Assembly: GCA_000824805.1 (NCBI GenBank)
Contig: CCNA01000003.1
Span: 108,184-172,183 of the forward strand
Reading direction: 5' to 3'
DNA: 64,000 nucleotides
DNA from: Mesorhizobium sp. SOD10
Lineage (GTDB): Bacteria > Pseudomonadota > Alphaproteobacteria > Rhizobiales > Rhizobiaceae
Part shown: piece by piece, positions 1 through 6,729 of the stretch
Layout: the number at the start of each line of letters is the position of its first letter
How positions within the stretch are numbered: the first letter of the stretch is position 1
Notes under the pieces: model-generated
Databases searched by the model: none
What the model was told of the DNA's origin: nothing
Seen by the model: only the letters and a program-made list of their open reading frames with translations
Translations under genes and position numbers: made by a program

Positions 1-946
1 TCACCGCATCCCCGGGCAGGTAGAACGCGGTCTCACTGTGGATGCCCCGATAGAGCATCGTCGCAGTAATGTGACGCTTTTCGCTGATTACCTCGCCGCT
101 CCGCATGAACCGGCGGACGACGACACGGCCGCCGTCCTCGATGGTCTCGTCGATGTCGAAGGGATCAGTTTCCAACTTGGCGGCTCTCGCCTCGATCGCG
201 GCAAAGCGCTCATCGAAAGCCGAGGCATTGGCGTTGGCCAGTTCAACCAGCCGATTCTTGATCTCATCGAAGCGGGCCTTCAGTTCGGCCTCAAGCTTCT
301 CGATCCGCTTGTCGCGAGCATGCAAAGCGTCGATCGTGCGCTCGATCAAGCTGCATTGGACATGCATCTGCATCCTGATGGTCACAGGCAAATCTAGCTG
401 CGCCGGGGTGATGCCGGAGTCCTTTACCGACTCGCGATATCTCTCGATCGCGCGACGCTCCTGGCGGGCCTCTTCGTCATCAAGCCCGACAAGATCCTTA
501 AGCAGGTCCGCGATCTCGTCTTCGACTTCAACGGGCTTGGCCGGCGGCGGCTGGCTGCGCTGGCCGGCGGATACGACCTCTTCCCAATCCGCGCGCTTTG
601 CGCCGTCGCCGTTTGTCAGCTTCCACGTGGCTCCCTCGGCGACGATGAGGTCCCCGCGCTCATAACGTTTGTGGCGCTCCCATTCTGCGATCGGCGGATG
701 GCCTGCGATTAGGCGAGGTATCATGGCCTTGAGGACACGGATGTCGCCGGCGACCAGCCTGTGCGACTCAGCGAGCCCCTTGCGCTTGAGACCCGCCGCC
801 TTCTGCTCAAGCGAGCTGAGCAAAGCGGACGCATCCACGAGTGTGATGCCATCGGCGCCACCGGCCGCTTTGACCATCTGCTGAACGGTCGCGTACGGCG
901 ATCGGGGTTTCGATCTTGAGGTGCTGCTCGAGCCGGTTGCCTTCAT
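1..946 (-). CDS. phage-like protein with central coiled coil, partial (3' end outside window)
   Basis: An uninterrupted minus-strand reading frame starts at ATG 946 and is still open at base 1 (315 codons visible). The N-terminal third is basic then helical. Around residues 97-120 there is an ERGDLIVAEGATWKL segment, and near the visible end a TMLYRGIHSETAFYLPGD segment; both resemble the W/Y-x-GD-x-V modules of carbohydrate-binding (chitin-binding type) domains often found in phage virion or host-interaction proteins. Between them residues about 205-260 form a Glu/Lys/Arg-rich probable coiled coil. No convincing Shine-Dalgarno stands before 946, so the start is uncertain. The phage assignment comes from composition and from the neighbouring integrase module, not from a firm family match. 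Confidence 0.6.
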   Translation of the reverse strand, partial: MKATGSSSTSRSKPRSPYATVQQMVKAAGGADGITLVDASALLSSLEQKAAGLKRKGLAESHRLVAGDIRVLKAMIPRLIAGHPPIAEWERHKRYERGDLIVAEGATWKLTNGDGAKRADWEEVVSAGQRSQPPPAKPVEVEDEIADLLKDLVGLDDEEARQERRAIERYRESVKDSGITPAQLDLPVTIRMQMHVQCSLIERTIDALHARDKRIEKLEAELKARFDEIKNRLVELANANASAFDERFAAIEARAAKLETDPFDIDETIEDGGRVVVRRFMRSGEVISEKRHITATMLYRGIHSETAFYLPGDAV

Positions 947-966
947 GACTCGAACGGTAACACCGG

Positions 967-1004
967 GAATTTCAGCGTTACGGTTTAGCGTCACGCTGAA
1001 ATTC
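967..1004. promoter_or_regulatory. 12-base perfect inverted repeat between two element genes
   Basis: GAATTTCAGCGT at 967-978 is exactly complementary to ACGCTGAAATTC at 993-1004, with a 14-base spacer that itself repeats part of the arm (AGCGT). It begins in the stop codon region of the 79-residue gene and lies 21 bases upstream of the ATG at 946. There is no T-run on either side, so an operator or RNA structure fits better than an intrinsic terminator. Function is inferred only from symmetry and position. Confidence 0.55.
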
Positions 1005-1242
1005 ACTTCAAATCAAAGCGCATGCGCCTCAGCAGCGCGGCCAGGACCTTGGCGGGGTCGTCATCGTCCCAGGCCGGCACCAGGTCGTCGATCATATCGG
1101 TGATCTTGTCGTGCTTCCGCCGGGCCCGGCACGCGCGGCCGCGCAACTTGGCCAACTCGCGCCGGCGCGCCTCCTTCGCGGCTTGCTCCTCCGGCGTGAG
1201 ATCACGGCGCGGTCTGCCGACCTTGCGCTCGGCGCTGCTCAC
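1003..1242 (-). CDS. small highly charged protein of the element, 79 aa
   Basis: The GTG start at 1242 overlaps the TGA of the preceding 25-codon gene in a GTGA junction, which indicates translational coupling and fixes the start. The protein begins MSSAERKVGRPRRDL, has a strongly basic, helical first half (many Arg/Lys/Ala/Glu, residues about 8-45) and an acidic DDDDPAK stretch near residues 58-64. The GRPR sequence near residue 9 looks like an AT-hook-type minor-groove contact. A nucleic-acid-binding role is plausible, but no family is recognised. Confidence 0.6.
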   Translation of the reverse strand: MSSAERKVGRPRRDLTPEEQAAKEARRRELAKLRGRACRARRKHDKITDMIDDLVPAWDDDDPAKVLAALLRRMRFDLK

Positions 1243-1316
1243 GGAAGCACCCCGACGGTGACGGCCAGGACGATGCCAACGGCGGCGATGGTGAGGGTGG
1301 CAGCGATGAGCTTCAT
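1239..1316 (-). CDS. 25-residue single-membrane-span micro-protein
   Basis: ATG at 1316 to TGA at 1239 encodes a 25-residue peptide starting MKLIAATLTIAAVGIVLAV, almost wholly hydrophobic after Lys2 and long enough for one membrane span. A GAGG Shine-Dalgarno lies 8 bases upstream of the ATG. Its ATG overlaps the TGA of the upstream 61-residue gene (ATGA) and its own TGA overlaps the GTG of the downstream gene (GTGA). Two tight overlaps plus a good ribosome site support real translation. It could be a holin-like or regulatory micro-protein, or act mainly as a coupling device; the sequence does not decide. Confidence 0.6.
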   Translation of the reverse strand: MKLIAATLTIAAVGIVLAVTVGVLP

Positions 1317-1498
1317 CGGTTCATCCTCGCGCGCGCGGAGGAAGCGCTACAGCTTATGAAAGGAAGGCTGTCTGGGTTTGGGTCTCTCTGCTCTTTCTCT
1401 CCGGTCTGTGTCTGTGTCTCCTGTCTGCTCTCCTCTGTGTCTGTGTCTATGGGATACCCTATGCATACGGTATCGAAACGGTATCGATAGAGGTTCAT
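1313..1498 (-). CDS. 61-residue low-complexity polar protein
   Basis: The ATG at 1498 overlaps the TGA of the replication-organiser-like gene (ATGA), and the TGA at 1313 overlaps the ATG of the micro-protein. The product is rich in Thr, Glu, Gln, Asp and Arg around residues 23-42 (ETQTQTGEKEQRD), reflecting a purine-rich DNA stretch with repeated CACAGACACAGA blocks. The start region coincides with two tandem copies of ACGGTATCGA on the opposite strand. The reading frame may therefore be real, or a by-product of an origin-like DNA region; the double overlap argues for translation. Confidence 0.45.
   Translation of the reverse strand: MNLYRYRFDTVCIGYPIDTDTEESRQETQTQTGEKEQRDPNPDSLPFISCSASSARARMNR
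1467..1487. repeat. two tandem ACGGTATCGA repeats (iteron-like)
   Basis: ACGGTATCGA occurs at 1467-1476 and again at 1478-1487, an 11-base period. Nearby are the palindromes GGGATACCC (1451-1459) and ATGCAT (1461-1466) and a polypyrimidine tract with two TCTGTGTCTGTGTCT blocks (about 1400-1450, plus strand). The cluster directly follows the replication-organiser-like gene. Short tandem repeats beside a phage replication gene are typical of initiation sites; that this is the element's origin is inference. Confidence 0.45.
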
Positions 1499-1944
1499 TC
1501 CGCGGCCTCCTGATGTGGCCGACGGACCTCGCTCAACACCCTGACACGCGACTTGCTGGACTCCTTGAACTCGCCCAAAGCGACTGTCCGAACCGGCTCG
1601 CTCTCGATGTCGTTGACCCGCGTCAGCGTCCCTGTCGCGTGCTTGTCGTTCATCGGCGGGCAAGTCTTGAACCAGCCGCAGACGAATACCTCTTCGGTGT
1701 CGTCGTCGTAAGCGACAAGGCACTTGTCGACGAGCTCGTCGAGGTGGATCCGGTACTCCTCGGCCGGCCATCCGAGATCGGCCAGGGCATATCCCAACGG
1801 CAGGCGGTAGGCGCCGGAACTGTTCTGGTGCGAACTGGTGATCAGGTACAGCAGCAACAGGCGCGCCCGGTCGCTTGAGAGGGCAAGAAACCGCTTCGAA
1901 TGCCAAATCGCTGACGAGACCTTGGAAAACTCGCGCTTGCTCAT
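1495..1944 (-). CDS. replication-organiser-like protein of the element (winged-helix N-domain)
   Basis: The 149-residue product starts MSKREFSKVSSAIWHSKRF; a GAGG motif sits 8 bases before the ATG, and longer upstream extensions lack such a site. Residues about 5-85 (KVSSAIWHSKRFLALSSDRARLLLLYLITS, then YRLPLGYALADLGW and an LDELVDKCLVAYDDDTEEVFV wing) match the pattern of winged-helix N-domains of phage replisome organisers and DnaD-like loaders: short helices followed by a two-strand wing. The tail is short and charged, so no C-terminal helicase-binding domain is evident. It heads the coupled small-gene chain and has a TATAAT box upstream. The family call is from pattern recognition only. 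Confidence 0.6.
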   Translation of the reverse strand: MSKREFSKVSSAIWHSKRFLALSSDRARLLLLYLITSSHQNSSGAYRLPLGYALADLGWPAEEYRIHLDELVDKCLVAYDDDTEEVFVCGWFKTCPPMNDKHATGTLTRVNDIESEPVRTVALGEFKESSKSRVRVLSEVRRPHQEAAE

Positions 1945-1971
1945 GGCGCGGCCTCGATCGGATTGGCTGCG

Positions 1972-1977
1972 ATTATA
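1972..1977 (-). promoter_or_regulatory. TATAAT -10 box for the replication-like operon
   Basis: A perfect TATAAT reads on the minus strand at 1977-1972, 28 bases upstream of the ATG at 1944, in an A-rich setting. The best upstream match, TTGTCA, is only 11 bases away, so the -35 element is poor; an activator or extended contact may be needed. It would give a very short 5' leader. Confidence 0.45.
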
Positions 1978-2055
1978 CCTTCTTTTCTTGACAATCCGCC
2001 ACGATTGCCGCAATTATTGTGCACAATCTTGCTGCGAGATTGGTCCCCCGAAATG

Positions 2056-2081
2056 CCCGCCGTCCTGTCCCTGACGGCGGG
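2056..2081. terminator. 9-bp GC hairpin downstream of the AlpA-like operon
   Basis: CCCGCCGTC at 2056-2064 pairs with GACGGCGGG at 2073-2081 around an 8-base loop. It stands just after the stop of the last gene (2092) of the minus-strand group and before the replication-like promoter. The T-rich tail is better on the plus side (TGTTCGGTTTT) than on the minus side (CATTTC), so its strength as a minus-strand terminator is uncertain. Confidence 0.5.
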
Positions 2082-2091
2082 TGTTCGGTTT

Positions 2092-2295
2092 TCAGGCTGC
2101 GCCATCGTCGAGCCCTCCGCTTCTGACTAAATTGGCAAGCCGGATGGCTTCGATCGCCTCGGCCGTGGTCATCGGGAATTGTGACTTGAGCCACGGCACC
2201 GCCGCGTGTCCGCGCTGCTCTGCGGGGACTTCGACCAGGCGCCGAGCACCCAGCGAGATGACTTCGCTATGTTCGTGATCGGCGCCCGTCAGCAT
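2092..2295 (-). CDS. hypothetical protein of the element, 67 aa
   Basis: The ATG at 2295 has a GGAGG ribosome site 8 bases upstream and overlaps the end of the preceding gene by 7 bases. The 67-residue product contains a predicted helix around residues 33-60 (AVPWLKSQFPMTTAEAIEA) and ends in small polar residues. No family is recognised. The good ribosome site and the position as last gene of an overlapping trio (HTH gene, 111-aa gene, this gene) make a real gene likely. It is followed by a GC hairpin. Confidence 0.6.
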   Translation of the reverse strand: MLTGADHEHSEVISLGARRLVEVPAEQRGHAAVPWLKSQFPMTTAEAIEAIRLANLVRSGGLDDGAA

Positions 2296-2624
2296 TCTGG
2301 GCCTCCATCACGCATCCAAGCCGTTGCATCCCGAAGGATCATCAGACCAGGGTCTTCCTGGAAGATCACCCTCGAGGCGCCGACTTGGACGAAATACACC
2401 TCATCCGGTGAGAGACCTGCCAAGAACGGGGTCTGACTGGCGAAGTCATCGAACCCCAAGCACAGGCCATCTGCCGCGTCCTCGTCGTCGCGATAGCCGA
2501 TGAACAGCATGAAGCCGACGACGCGCTCGATCAGCGGAGCATACTTGCCGGGGTTCGAACACATCGACTGCCAAGCCTTAGCGTCCGGCTCCCAGGTTTT
2601 TGAGGGTGCGAGGTCGGTCTGCAT
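2289..2624 (-). CDS. hypothetical protein of the element, 111 aa
   Basis: The ATG at 2624 shares a base with the TGA of the upstream HTH gene (TGATG), so translation is probably coupled. The product starts MQTDLAPSKTWEPDAKAW, is acidic, and has alternating hydrophobic segments (VVGFMLFIGYRD, VYFVQVGASRVIF) that suggest a compact alpha/beta fold. No signal peptide or membrane segment is evident and no family is recognised. An upstream TTG at 2627 is in frame but adds only one residue. Confidence 0.65.
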   Translation of the reverse strand: MQTDLAPSKTWEPDAKAWQSMCSNPGKYAPLIERVVGFMLFIGYRDDEDAADGLCLGFDDFASQTPFLAGLSPDEVYFVQVGASRVIFQEDPGLMILRDATAWMRDGGPEC

Positions 2625-2917
2625 CAAGCGGCCCTCCGAACGAACTTCGAAGCTAGATGCCTGCAGAACTCCGCCCTGGGATATTTCACCAGCTTGGCAG
2701 TCAGGCGCATGAATTCCGGTCCGCTTCCTCGATTGCGGTGCTTCTTCACCGCGGACGGTTTCACGCCCTGAATGGCGGCAATGTCTTCCGGATCGAAGAA
2801 CGGCGGTAGGGTTTGGTCTGTGGCGAGCGCTTCGTAAAGATCGGCACCACTAAGGCCCGATGCTGCCCAGAAGCTAAGCCGGGCATTGAATGCCCTGGCC
2901 GTGTCTGTCTGTTCCAT
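2624..2917 (-). CDS. AlpA/excisionase-like helix-turn-helix protein
   Basis: The 97-residue product carries, from about residue 38, FFDPEDIAAIQGVKPSAVKK followed by a basic RNRGSGPEFMRL segment and a YPRAEFCRHLASKF helix. This is the layout of AlpA/MerR-like 'helix-turn-helix, excisionase family' proteins, which control integrase expression or act as directionality factors in prophages and satellites. The first 37 residues are an extra helical extension. A 7-bp inverted repeat overlaps the ribosome site just upstream, so autoregulation is plausible. It starts a three-gene overlapping unit and is separated from the integrase unit by about 90 AT-rich bases. Confidence 0.7.
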   Translation of the reverse strand: MEQTDTARAFNARLSFWAASGLSGADLYEALATDQTLPPFFDPEDIAAIQGVKPSAVKKHRNRGSGPEFMRLTAKLVKYPRAEFCRHLASKFVRRAA

Positions 2918-2920
2918 TTC

Positions 2921-2946
2921 GTCACCCTTGGTTTGTTTTGGGTGAC
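2921..2946. promoter_or_regulatory. inverted repeat over the start region of the HTH gene
   Basis: GTCACCC (2921-2927) pairs with GGGTGAC (2940-2946) across 12 bases. It begins 3 bases upstream of the ATG at 2917 and covers its ribosome site. Position and symmetry suggest an operator, possibly for the HTH protein itself. The rest of 2918-3010 is AT-rich and probably holds the promoter. Confidence 0.4.
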
Positions 2947-3010
2947 AGGATTAATAATCACGCTTGCTGGGCAGAAAAATCTCGCGGCAATTTAAAAAAA
3001 GCGGGAGCAG

Positions 3011-3373
3011 CTAATTTTTCTTTGGGCGACCACGACGGCTGGCCGGGCGCGTCAACACAGCAACGTCCGACGGCCTATGCTGCAATCGCGACTCAAGCGC
3101 GGCGATGTAAGCGTCTGTCGCCTGCCACACATAGACGTCGGCCATATCGAGATCGCCTACTGCAATTGAGTCCAGACCATGCCGAGCATTCTCCCACGCC
3201 GCGCGCCAAAAGATGCGGCCGGCTGACCAGTCGTCGCTTATTTGCCGTTCGACGGCCTTTCCAAATCCCCAATAGCCGGCGGGCAAATCCTTGGCGCTCT
3301 CCGTCTTCCTCAAAAGGATTTCGAGCCTACCCTTCAGCCTGTCTGTGAGAAATTGACGGTCCTGATCGCTCAC
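3011..3373 (-). CDS. hypothetical protein coupled to the integrase gene, 120 aa
   Basis: The GTG start at 3373 overlaps the TGA of the integrase gene (GTGA), so it is read from the integrase transcript. The 120-residue product starts MSDQDRQFLTDRLKGRLEIL, looks mainly alpha-helical and ends in a basic RRGRPKKN tail. The segment DVYVWQATDAYIAALESRL may form a long helix. There is no recognised family and no membrane segment. Tight coupling to the integrase suggests a role in excision or in control of the element, but that is inference. Confidence 0.6.
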   Translation of the reverse strand: MSDQDRQFLTDRLKGRLEILLRKTESAKDLPAGYWGFGKAVERQISDDWSAGRIFWRAAWENARHGLDSIAVGDLDMADVYVWQATDAYIAALESRLQHRPSDVAVLTRPASRRGRPKKN

Positions 3374-4563
3374 CGGCCGAACTCCTTCACGTCGGCCATC
3401 GGCTTCTGAAGCACGTTCATGGCATCGGCCGCGCGTTGGGCCCCACGCCGGCCGAGGCTCTCCGCCTTCGACACATAGCGGTTCGTCATGGCCAGCGTCT
3501 TCCAGCCGAAGGCCTCGCGCAGCTCATGTGCCTCGGCGCCGGAAACAGCCGCCCAGGTCGCGGCCGTGTGGCGAAGGCCATGCGGCGTGATTTGGTCGAT
3601 GCCGGCGGCGGTGCAGATCGAATGCAGGACTTCACGAAGCCGCTTGTACGAAACGGGCTGCGAGCCCTTTCGCCCCGAAAAGACGAAGCCGACGCGATGT
3701 TCCTGCCGATCAATAAGGGTTGCGGCATCGGTCGAGAGTGCGCGGACAGAAACGCCGCTCTTCGTGTCGGGAAGGCGCGCGACCATCTTCTGCAGGTCGA
3801 CCATATCCCACGTCAACAAGCGCGCCTCGCTGACACGCCATCCCGAAACGGTAAGATATCGGATCAGGTCGCCACAATCGCCCTCGACCTCGGCCAATGC
3901 CTTGACGAACTGGGGAAGGTCGCGCTCGTCGAGCCAATCGTCTCGAGCGATTTCGGTGTTCTTTTTGATGCCGATGCAGGGATTGTCTTTCCTCCATCCC
4001 AATTCGATCGCCCGGCCCATCATGACAGAAAGCACGGCCAGAGAGCGGTTAGCATCGGTCGGGTTTGAGCGCTTCCGACGGAAGAAATCCCGTACCATTT
4101 CGCCAGTGATGTCGGCGACCCGCTTGCCCTTGAAATAGGGAAGGATGTTCCGCCTGATCCGGCCTCGGTAGTCCTTACGGGTTTCGGGCTTCTTCGTAGC
4201 GATGTGCGACTTCTCAAAGTCGTCGACCAGATCTTCGAACGGAGGCTGTGCCTTCTTAACAGCCTTGGCGGCGGCAGGGTCGTCGCCCTTCTCGATCGCC
4301 TGCAAGATAGCCAGTGCCTCGGCCTTCGCCTTCTCGGCAGGGAATACGGCGAAGTCGCCGATGATGATCTTGCGGCGCTTGCGCTTGCCATCGCGCATTG
4401 GCAGCTCTTGGAACACGAGCCAGGTCTTGGAGGAAGACTTGCCGTCGGCCTTGCGACGCAGCCGAAGCGCGAAACCTGCAAGCTTGCTGTCTCGGATAAT
4501 CAGTTCGTCGCGGCCGGCCGGCAGCACAGCCGACTTGACGTAATTGTCGGAAAGAATGGGCAT
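3370..4563 (-). CDS. tyrosine recombinase (phage-type integrase)
   Basis: The 397-residue product starts at ATG 4563, 8 bases after a GAGGGG site; a longer in-frame start at 4620 lacks one. Residues about 5-95 form the N-terminal arm-binding-type domain of P4-like integrases (MPILSDNYVKS to RKIIIGDFAVFP), followed by a SAM-like core-binding domain and the catalytic domain. Active-site residues are visible: Arg243 (SGWRVSEA), Lys268 (DTKSG), His328 and Arg331 (HGLRHTAA), Trp354 in the usual His/Trp place (FGWKT) and Tyr363 (NRYVS). All catalytic positions are present, so the enzyme is probably active. It lies about 150 bases from the tRNA-Leu fragment, its likely attachment site. Confidence 0.93.
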   Translation of the reverse strand: MPILSDNYVKSAVLPAGRDELIIRDSKLAGFALRLRRKADGKSSSKTWLVFQELPMRDGKRKRRKIIIGDFAVFPAEKAKAEALAILQAIEKGDDPAAAKAVKKAQPPFEDLVDDFEKSHIATKKPETRKDYRGRIRRNILPYFKGKRVADITGEMVRDFFRRKRSNPTDANRSLAVLSVMMGRAIELGWRKDNPCIGIKKNTEIARDDWLDERDLPQFVKALAEVEGDCGDLIRYLTVSGWRVSEARLLTWDMVDLQKMVARLPDTKSGVSVRALSTDAATLIDRQEHRVGFVFSGRKGSQPVSYKRLREVLHSICTAAGIDQITPHGLRHTAATWAAVSGAEAHELREAFGWKTLAMTNRYVSKAESLGRRGAQRAADAMNVLQKPMADVKEFGR

Positions 4564-4719
4564 GGTCGGTCCCCTCTTGGGTAGCCGTGCGGGTACCCGC
4601 GACGTGTCTACGCTTGTCACCTTACGGGAACAAACGGGAACCGTAAACCCTCGGTCTTTCCTTTATTCACAACGGCTGCAGGCGATATGGATACCCAAGA
4701 GTGGACGGGCAGGAATAGA

Positions 4720-4773
4720 CTTAAAATCCCTCGATCTCTGATCGTACGGGTTCGATTCCCGTCGTCCGCACCA
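4720..4773 (+). other. attachment site: 3' fragment of tRNA-Leu(UAA)
   Basis: The sequence carries the 3' half of an anticodon arm (ACTTAAAATCCCT, anticodon TAA), a variable arm, a perfect T arm (ACGGG-TTCGATT-CCCGT, 4746-4762), the 3' acceptor strand CGTCCGC and an encoded CCA ending at 4773. The expected 5' acceptor strand GCGGACG is absent upstream, and the 5' side of the anticodon stem does not pair. It is therefore a partial tRNA, as left at one end by integration into a tRNA 3' end. The exact left limit of the core repeat cannot be set without the other end. Confidence 0.85.
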
Positions 4774-4877
4774 TCCTTCGCCCTTCGAGCTTCGGGTGGC
4801 GGGTCATCGGAAGCTTAAAACGAAGCAACGTCCTCTCACGCCTTGGCGAAGAGGGATCGGCGTGACCGAAGACAGGC

Positions 4878-5456
4878 TCAAACCTTCATCGGATTGAGCT
4901 TCAGGTGCTGGATCAGGATGATTGTCTTGGCGTCGACGATGCGGCCGTCGGCGATGCCGGCCAGCGCCTCGTCCAACGGCATTTCCAGAACCTCGATGTC
5001 CTCGCCTTCCTCCGGCGAGCCGCCGCCGTCGGAAATGCGGTCGGCCGGCGAATAGCGCGCGGTGAAGAACCAGAGCCGCTCCGTCACGCTGCCCGGACTC
5101 ATGAACGGCGCGAACAGGCGCTCGACGTCCTTCAGATGGTAACCCAGTTCCTCTTCCGCTTCCTTGCGGATGGCGGTTTCGGGATCGTTTTCGTCGAGCA
5201 AACCGGCACAGGCCTCGATCAGCGGCTCGCGATGGCCCACGGCGTAAGCCGGAAAACGGAACTGCCGCACCAGGAGCACAGTCGAGCGCTGTGGATCGAA
5301 AGGCAGGATCACCGCGCCGTCGCCACGATCATAGGTCTGGCGGATCTGCGTCTCCCATCGCCCGTCGCGGCGGCGATAGTCGAGCACCGTCTTCTTCAGC
5401 ACCGCCCAGTCGTCCGAAAGGACCTCCTCCGAACGGACGCGAACGCGATCTTCCAT
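4878..5456 (-). CDS. NUDIX hydrolase, GDP-mannose/ADP-sugar pyrophosphatase type
   Basis: Residues 85-106 hold a NUDIX box (GLLDEN...RKEAEEELGY) of the NudK/NudF subgroup, with REL/EE-type metal-binding glutamates in the expected order. Enzymes of this subgroup cleave nucleoside diphosphate sugars such as GDP-mannose or ADP-ribose. The start is placed at ATG 5456 because a GGAGG site lies 5 bases upstream; an ATG four codons earlier contains this ribosome site itself. At 192 residues it matches the usual NudK size. It is the first chromosomal gene right of the element boundary; the substrate cannot be fixed from sequence alone. Confidence 0.85.
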   Translation of the reverse strand: MEDRVRVRSEEVLSDDWAVLKKTVLDYRRRDGRWETQIRQTYDRGDGAVILPFDPQRSTVLLVRQFRFPAYAVGHREPLIEACAGLLDENDPETAIRKEAEEELGYHLKDVERLFAPFMSPGSVTERLWFFTARYSPADRISDGGGSPEEGEDIEVLEMPLDEALAGIADGRIVDAKTIILIQHLKLNPMKV

Positions 5457-5625
5457 GACGACCTCCATATTGGCGGCAAAGGGGTAACGATGAAAGCTGG
5501 CGCGCGCAATGCTGGAAACCGACTGGCCTGGAAACCGACTGGTCCAGCGCCAGTTTCACCGGCTCGTGTCTGGCGCCAAGCGCCATGACTGCCTAGATAG
5601 CGTTATCTCGCCAGGAGCCTGTTTC

Positions 5626-6729
5626 ATGACGTCATCGCTTTTCCAGCCGATCACCCTCGGCGGCCTCACCTTTCCCAATCGCATCGCGGTTGCCCCCATG
5701 TGCCAATATTCCGCCGAGGATGGCTCGGCCAGCGACTGGCATCTCCATCACTGGATGAACCTGGCGATGTCGGGCGCCGGCATGGTGACCGTCGAGATGA
5801 CGGATGTCGAGCGGCGCGGCCGCATCTCGCATGGTTGCCTCGGCCTCTATTCCGACGACAACGAGGCGGCCGCCAAGCGCACGCTCGACGCCGCCAGGCG
5901 CGTCGCCGCGCCCGGCACGAAGTTCGGCGTCCAGCTTGCCCATGCCGGCCGCAAGGCCTCCAACCGCAGACCCTGGGAGGGCGGGGGTCCGCTGCAGCCT
6001 GGCGAGGATCCCTGGCAGACGGTTTCTGCCTCGGCCATCGCCTACGACACGGGCTGGAATGTGCCGCACGCGTTGGAAGAAGACGAGATCCTGGAGCTCA
6101 TCGCGCGCTTTGCGCAGTCGGCCGTGCGCGCCGAACGCGCCGGCTTCGACTTTGCCGAATTGCACGCCGCGCATGGCTATCTGATCTTCCAGTTCCTCTC
6201 GCCGCTCTCCAACCAGCGGACGGACCGCTGGGGCGGGTCGCTGGAGAACCGCATGCGCTTCGCGGTTGAAATTGCCAGGGCAGTGAGAAAGGCCACTCCG
6301 TCCATGATGCTGGGCGCGCGCCTTTCGGTGAAGGAATGGGTCGACGGCGGTTTCGACGTCGAGGACGCGATCGAGGCGGCCAAGGCGCTGAAGGCCGAGG
6401 GCATCGCCTATATCTGCTGTTCCAGCGGGGGCAATTCGCCCCTGCAGCAGGTGCCGCCCGGCCCCGGCTACCAGGTGCATCTGGCGGAAGCCGTGCGCAA
6501 CGGCGCCGGCATTCCGACGCGCGCGGTGGGGCTGATCGACGACCCGAGCCAGGCCGAGGCGATCGTCGCCGACGGCCGTGCCGACATGGTGGCGCTGGCG
6601 CGTGCATTCCTCGCCGACCCGCGCTGGGGCTGGCGCGCGGCGGCTGCTTTCGGCGAGGAAATCCATCCCGCTCCGCAGCTGGCACGTTCGGTGACGACGA
6701 TGCGGCATTGGATGAAGGCCGCCAGCTAG
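5626..6729 (+). CDS. NADH:flavin oxidoreductase, Old Yellow Enzyme family (YqjM-like)
   Basis: The 367-residue protein is a TIM-barrel FMN enzyme that reduces activated C=C bonds. MCQYSA near the N-terminus places Cys26 and Tyr28 as in the thermophilic-like/YqjM subclass. Also visible are HAGRKAS (about residue 107), HAAHGYLIFQFLSP and NQRTDRWGGSLENR, the standard family motifs. The start at 5626 is supported by AGGAG 8 bases upstream; the frame is open further upstream but that part has no family match. The physiological substrate is unknown. The gene is followed by a RIME-like palindrome. Confidence 0.92.
   Translation: MTSSLFQPITLGGLTFPNRIAVAPMCQYSAEDGSASDWHLHHWMNLAMSGAGMVTVEMTDVERRGRISHGCLGLYSDDNEAAAKRTLDAARRVAAPGTKFGVQLAHAGRKASNRRPWEGGGPLQPGEDPWQTVSASAIAYDTGWNVPHALEEDEILELIARFAQSAVRAERAGFDFAELHAAHGYLIFQFLSPLSNQRTDRWGGSLENRMRFAVEIARAVRKATPSMMLGARLSVKEWVDGGFDVEDAIEAAKALKAEGIAYICCSSGGNSPLQQVPPGPGYQVHLAEAVRNGAGIPTRAVGLIDDPSQAEAIVADGRADMVALARAFLADPRWGWRAAAAFGEEIHPAPQLARSVTTMRHWMKAAS

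Larger units (their letters stand above)
1..4773 (-). mobile_element. right end of an integrated prophage or phage-satellite-like element
   Basis: A block of minus-strand genes ends at a partial tRNA-Leu 3' end at about 4720-4773. It contains a tyrosine integrase next to the boundary, an AlpA/excisionase-like HTH gene, a replication-organiser-like gene, several very small coupled genes and a phage-like coiled-coil protein. Integrases of this class commonly recombine at the 3' end of tRNA genes, which leaves one intact tRNA and one 3' fragment; the fragment is seen here, so the intact copy is expected beyond the left edge. Whether this is a full prophage, a remnant or a satellite cannot be decided because the rest lies outside the window. 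To the right, ordinary chromosomal genes begin. Confidence 0.8.

Noticed and set aside
1313..1906. A 197-codon minus-strand frame covering the replication-like gene
   Set aside because: Only its last 61 codons are supported by an overlapping start; the rest is another frame of the replication-like gene.
4687..4773. A complete tRNA-Leu gene at the element boundary
   Set aside because: The 5' acceptor strand complementary to CGTCCGC is missing and the 5' side of the anticodon stem does not pair with TCCCT; only the 3' part is real.
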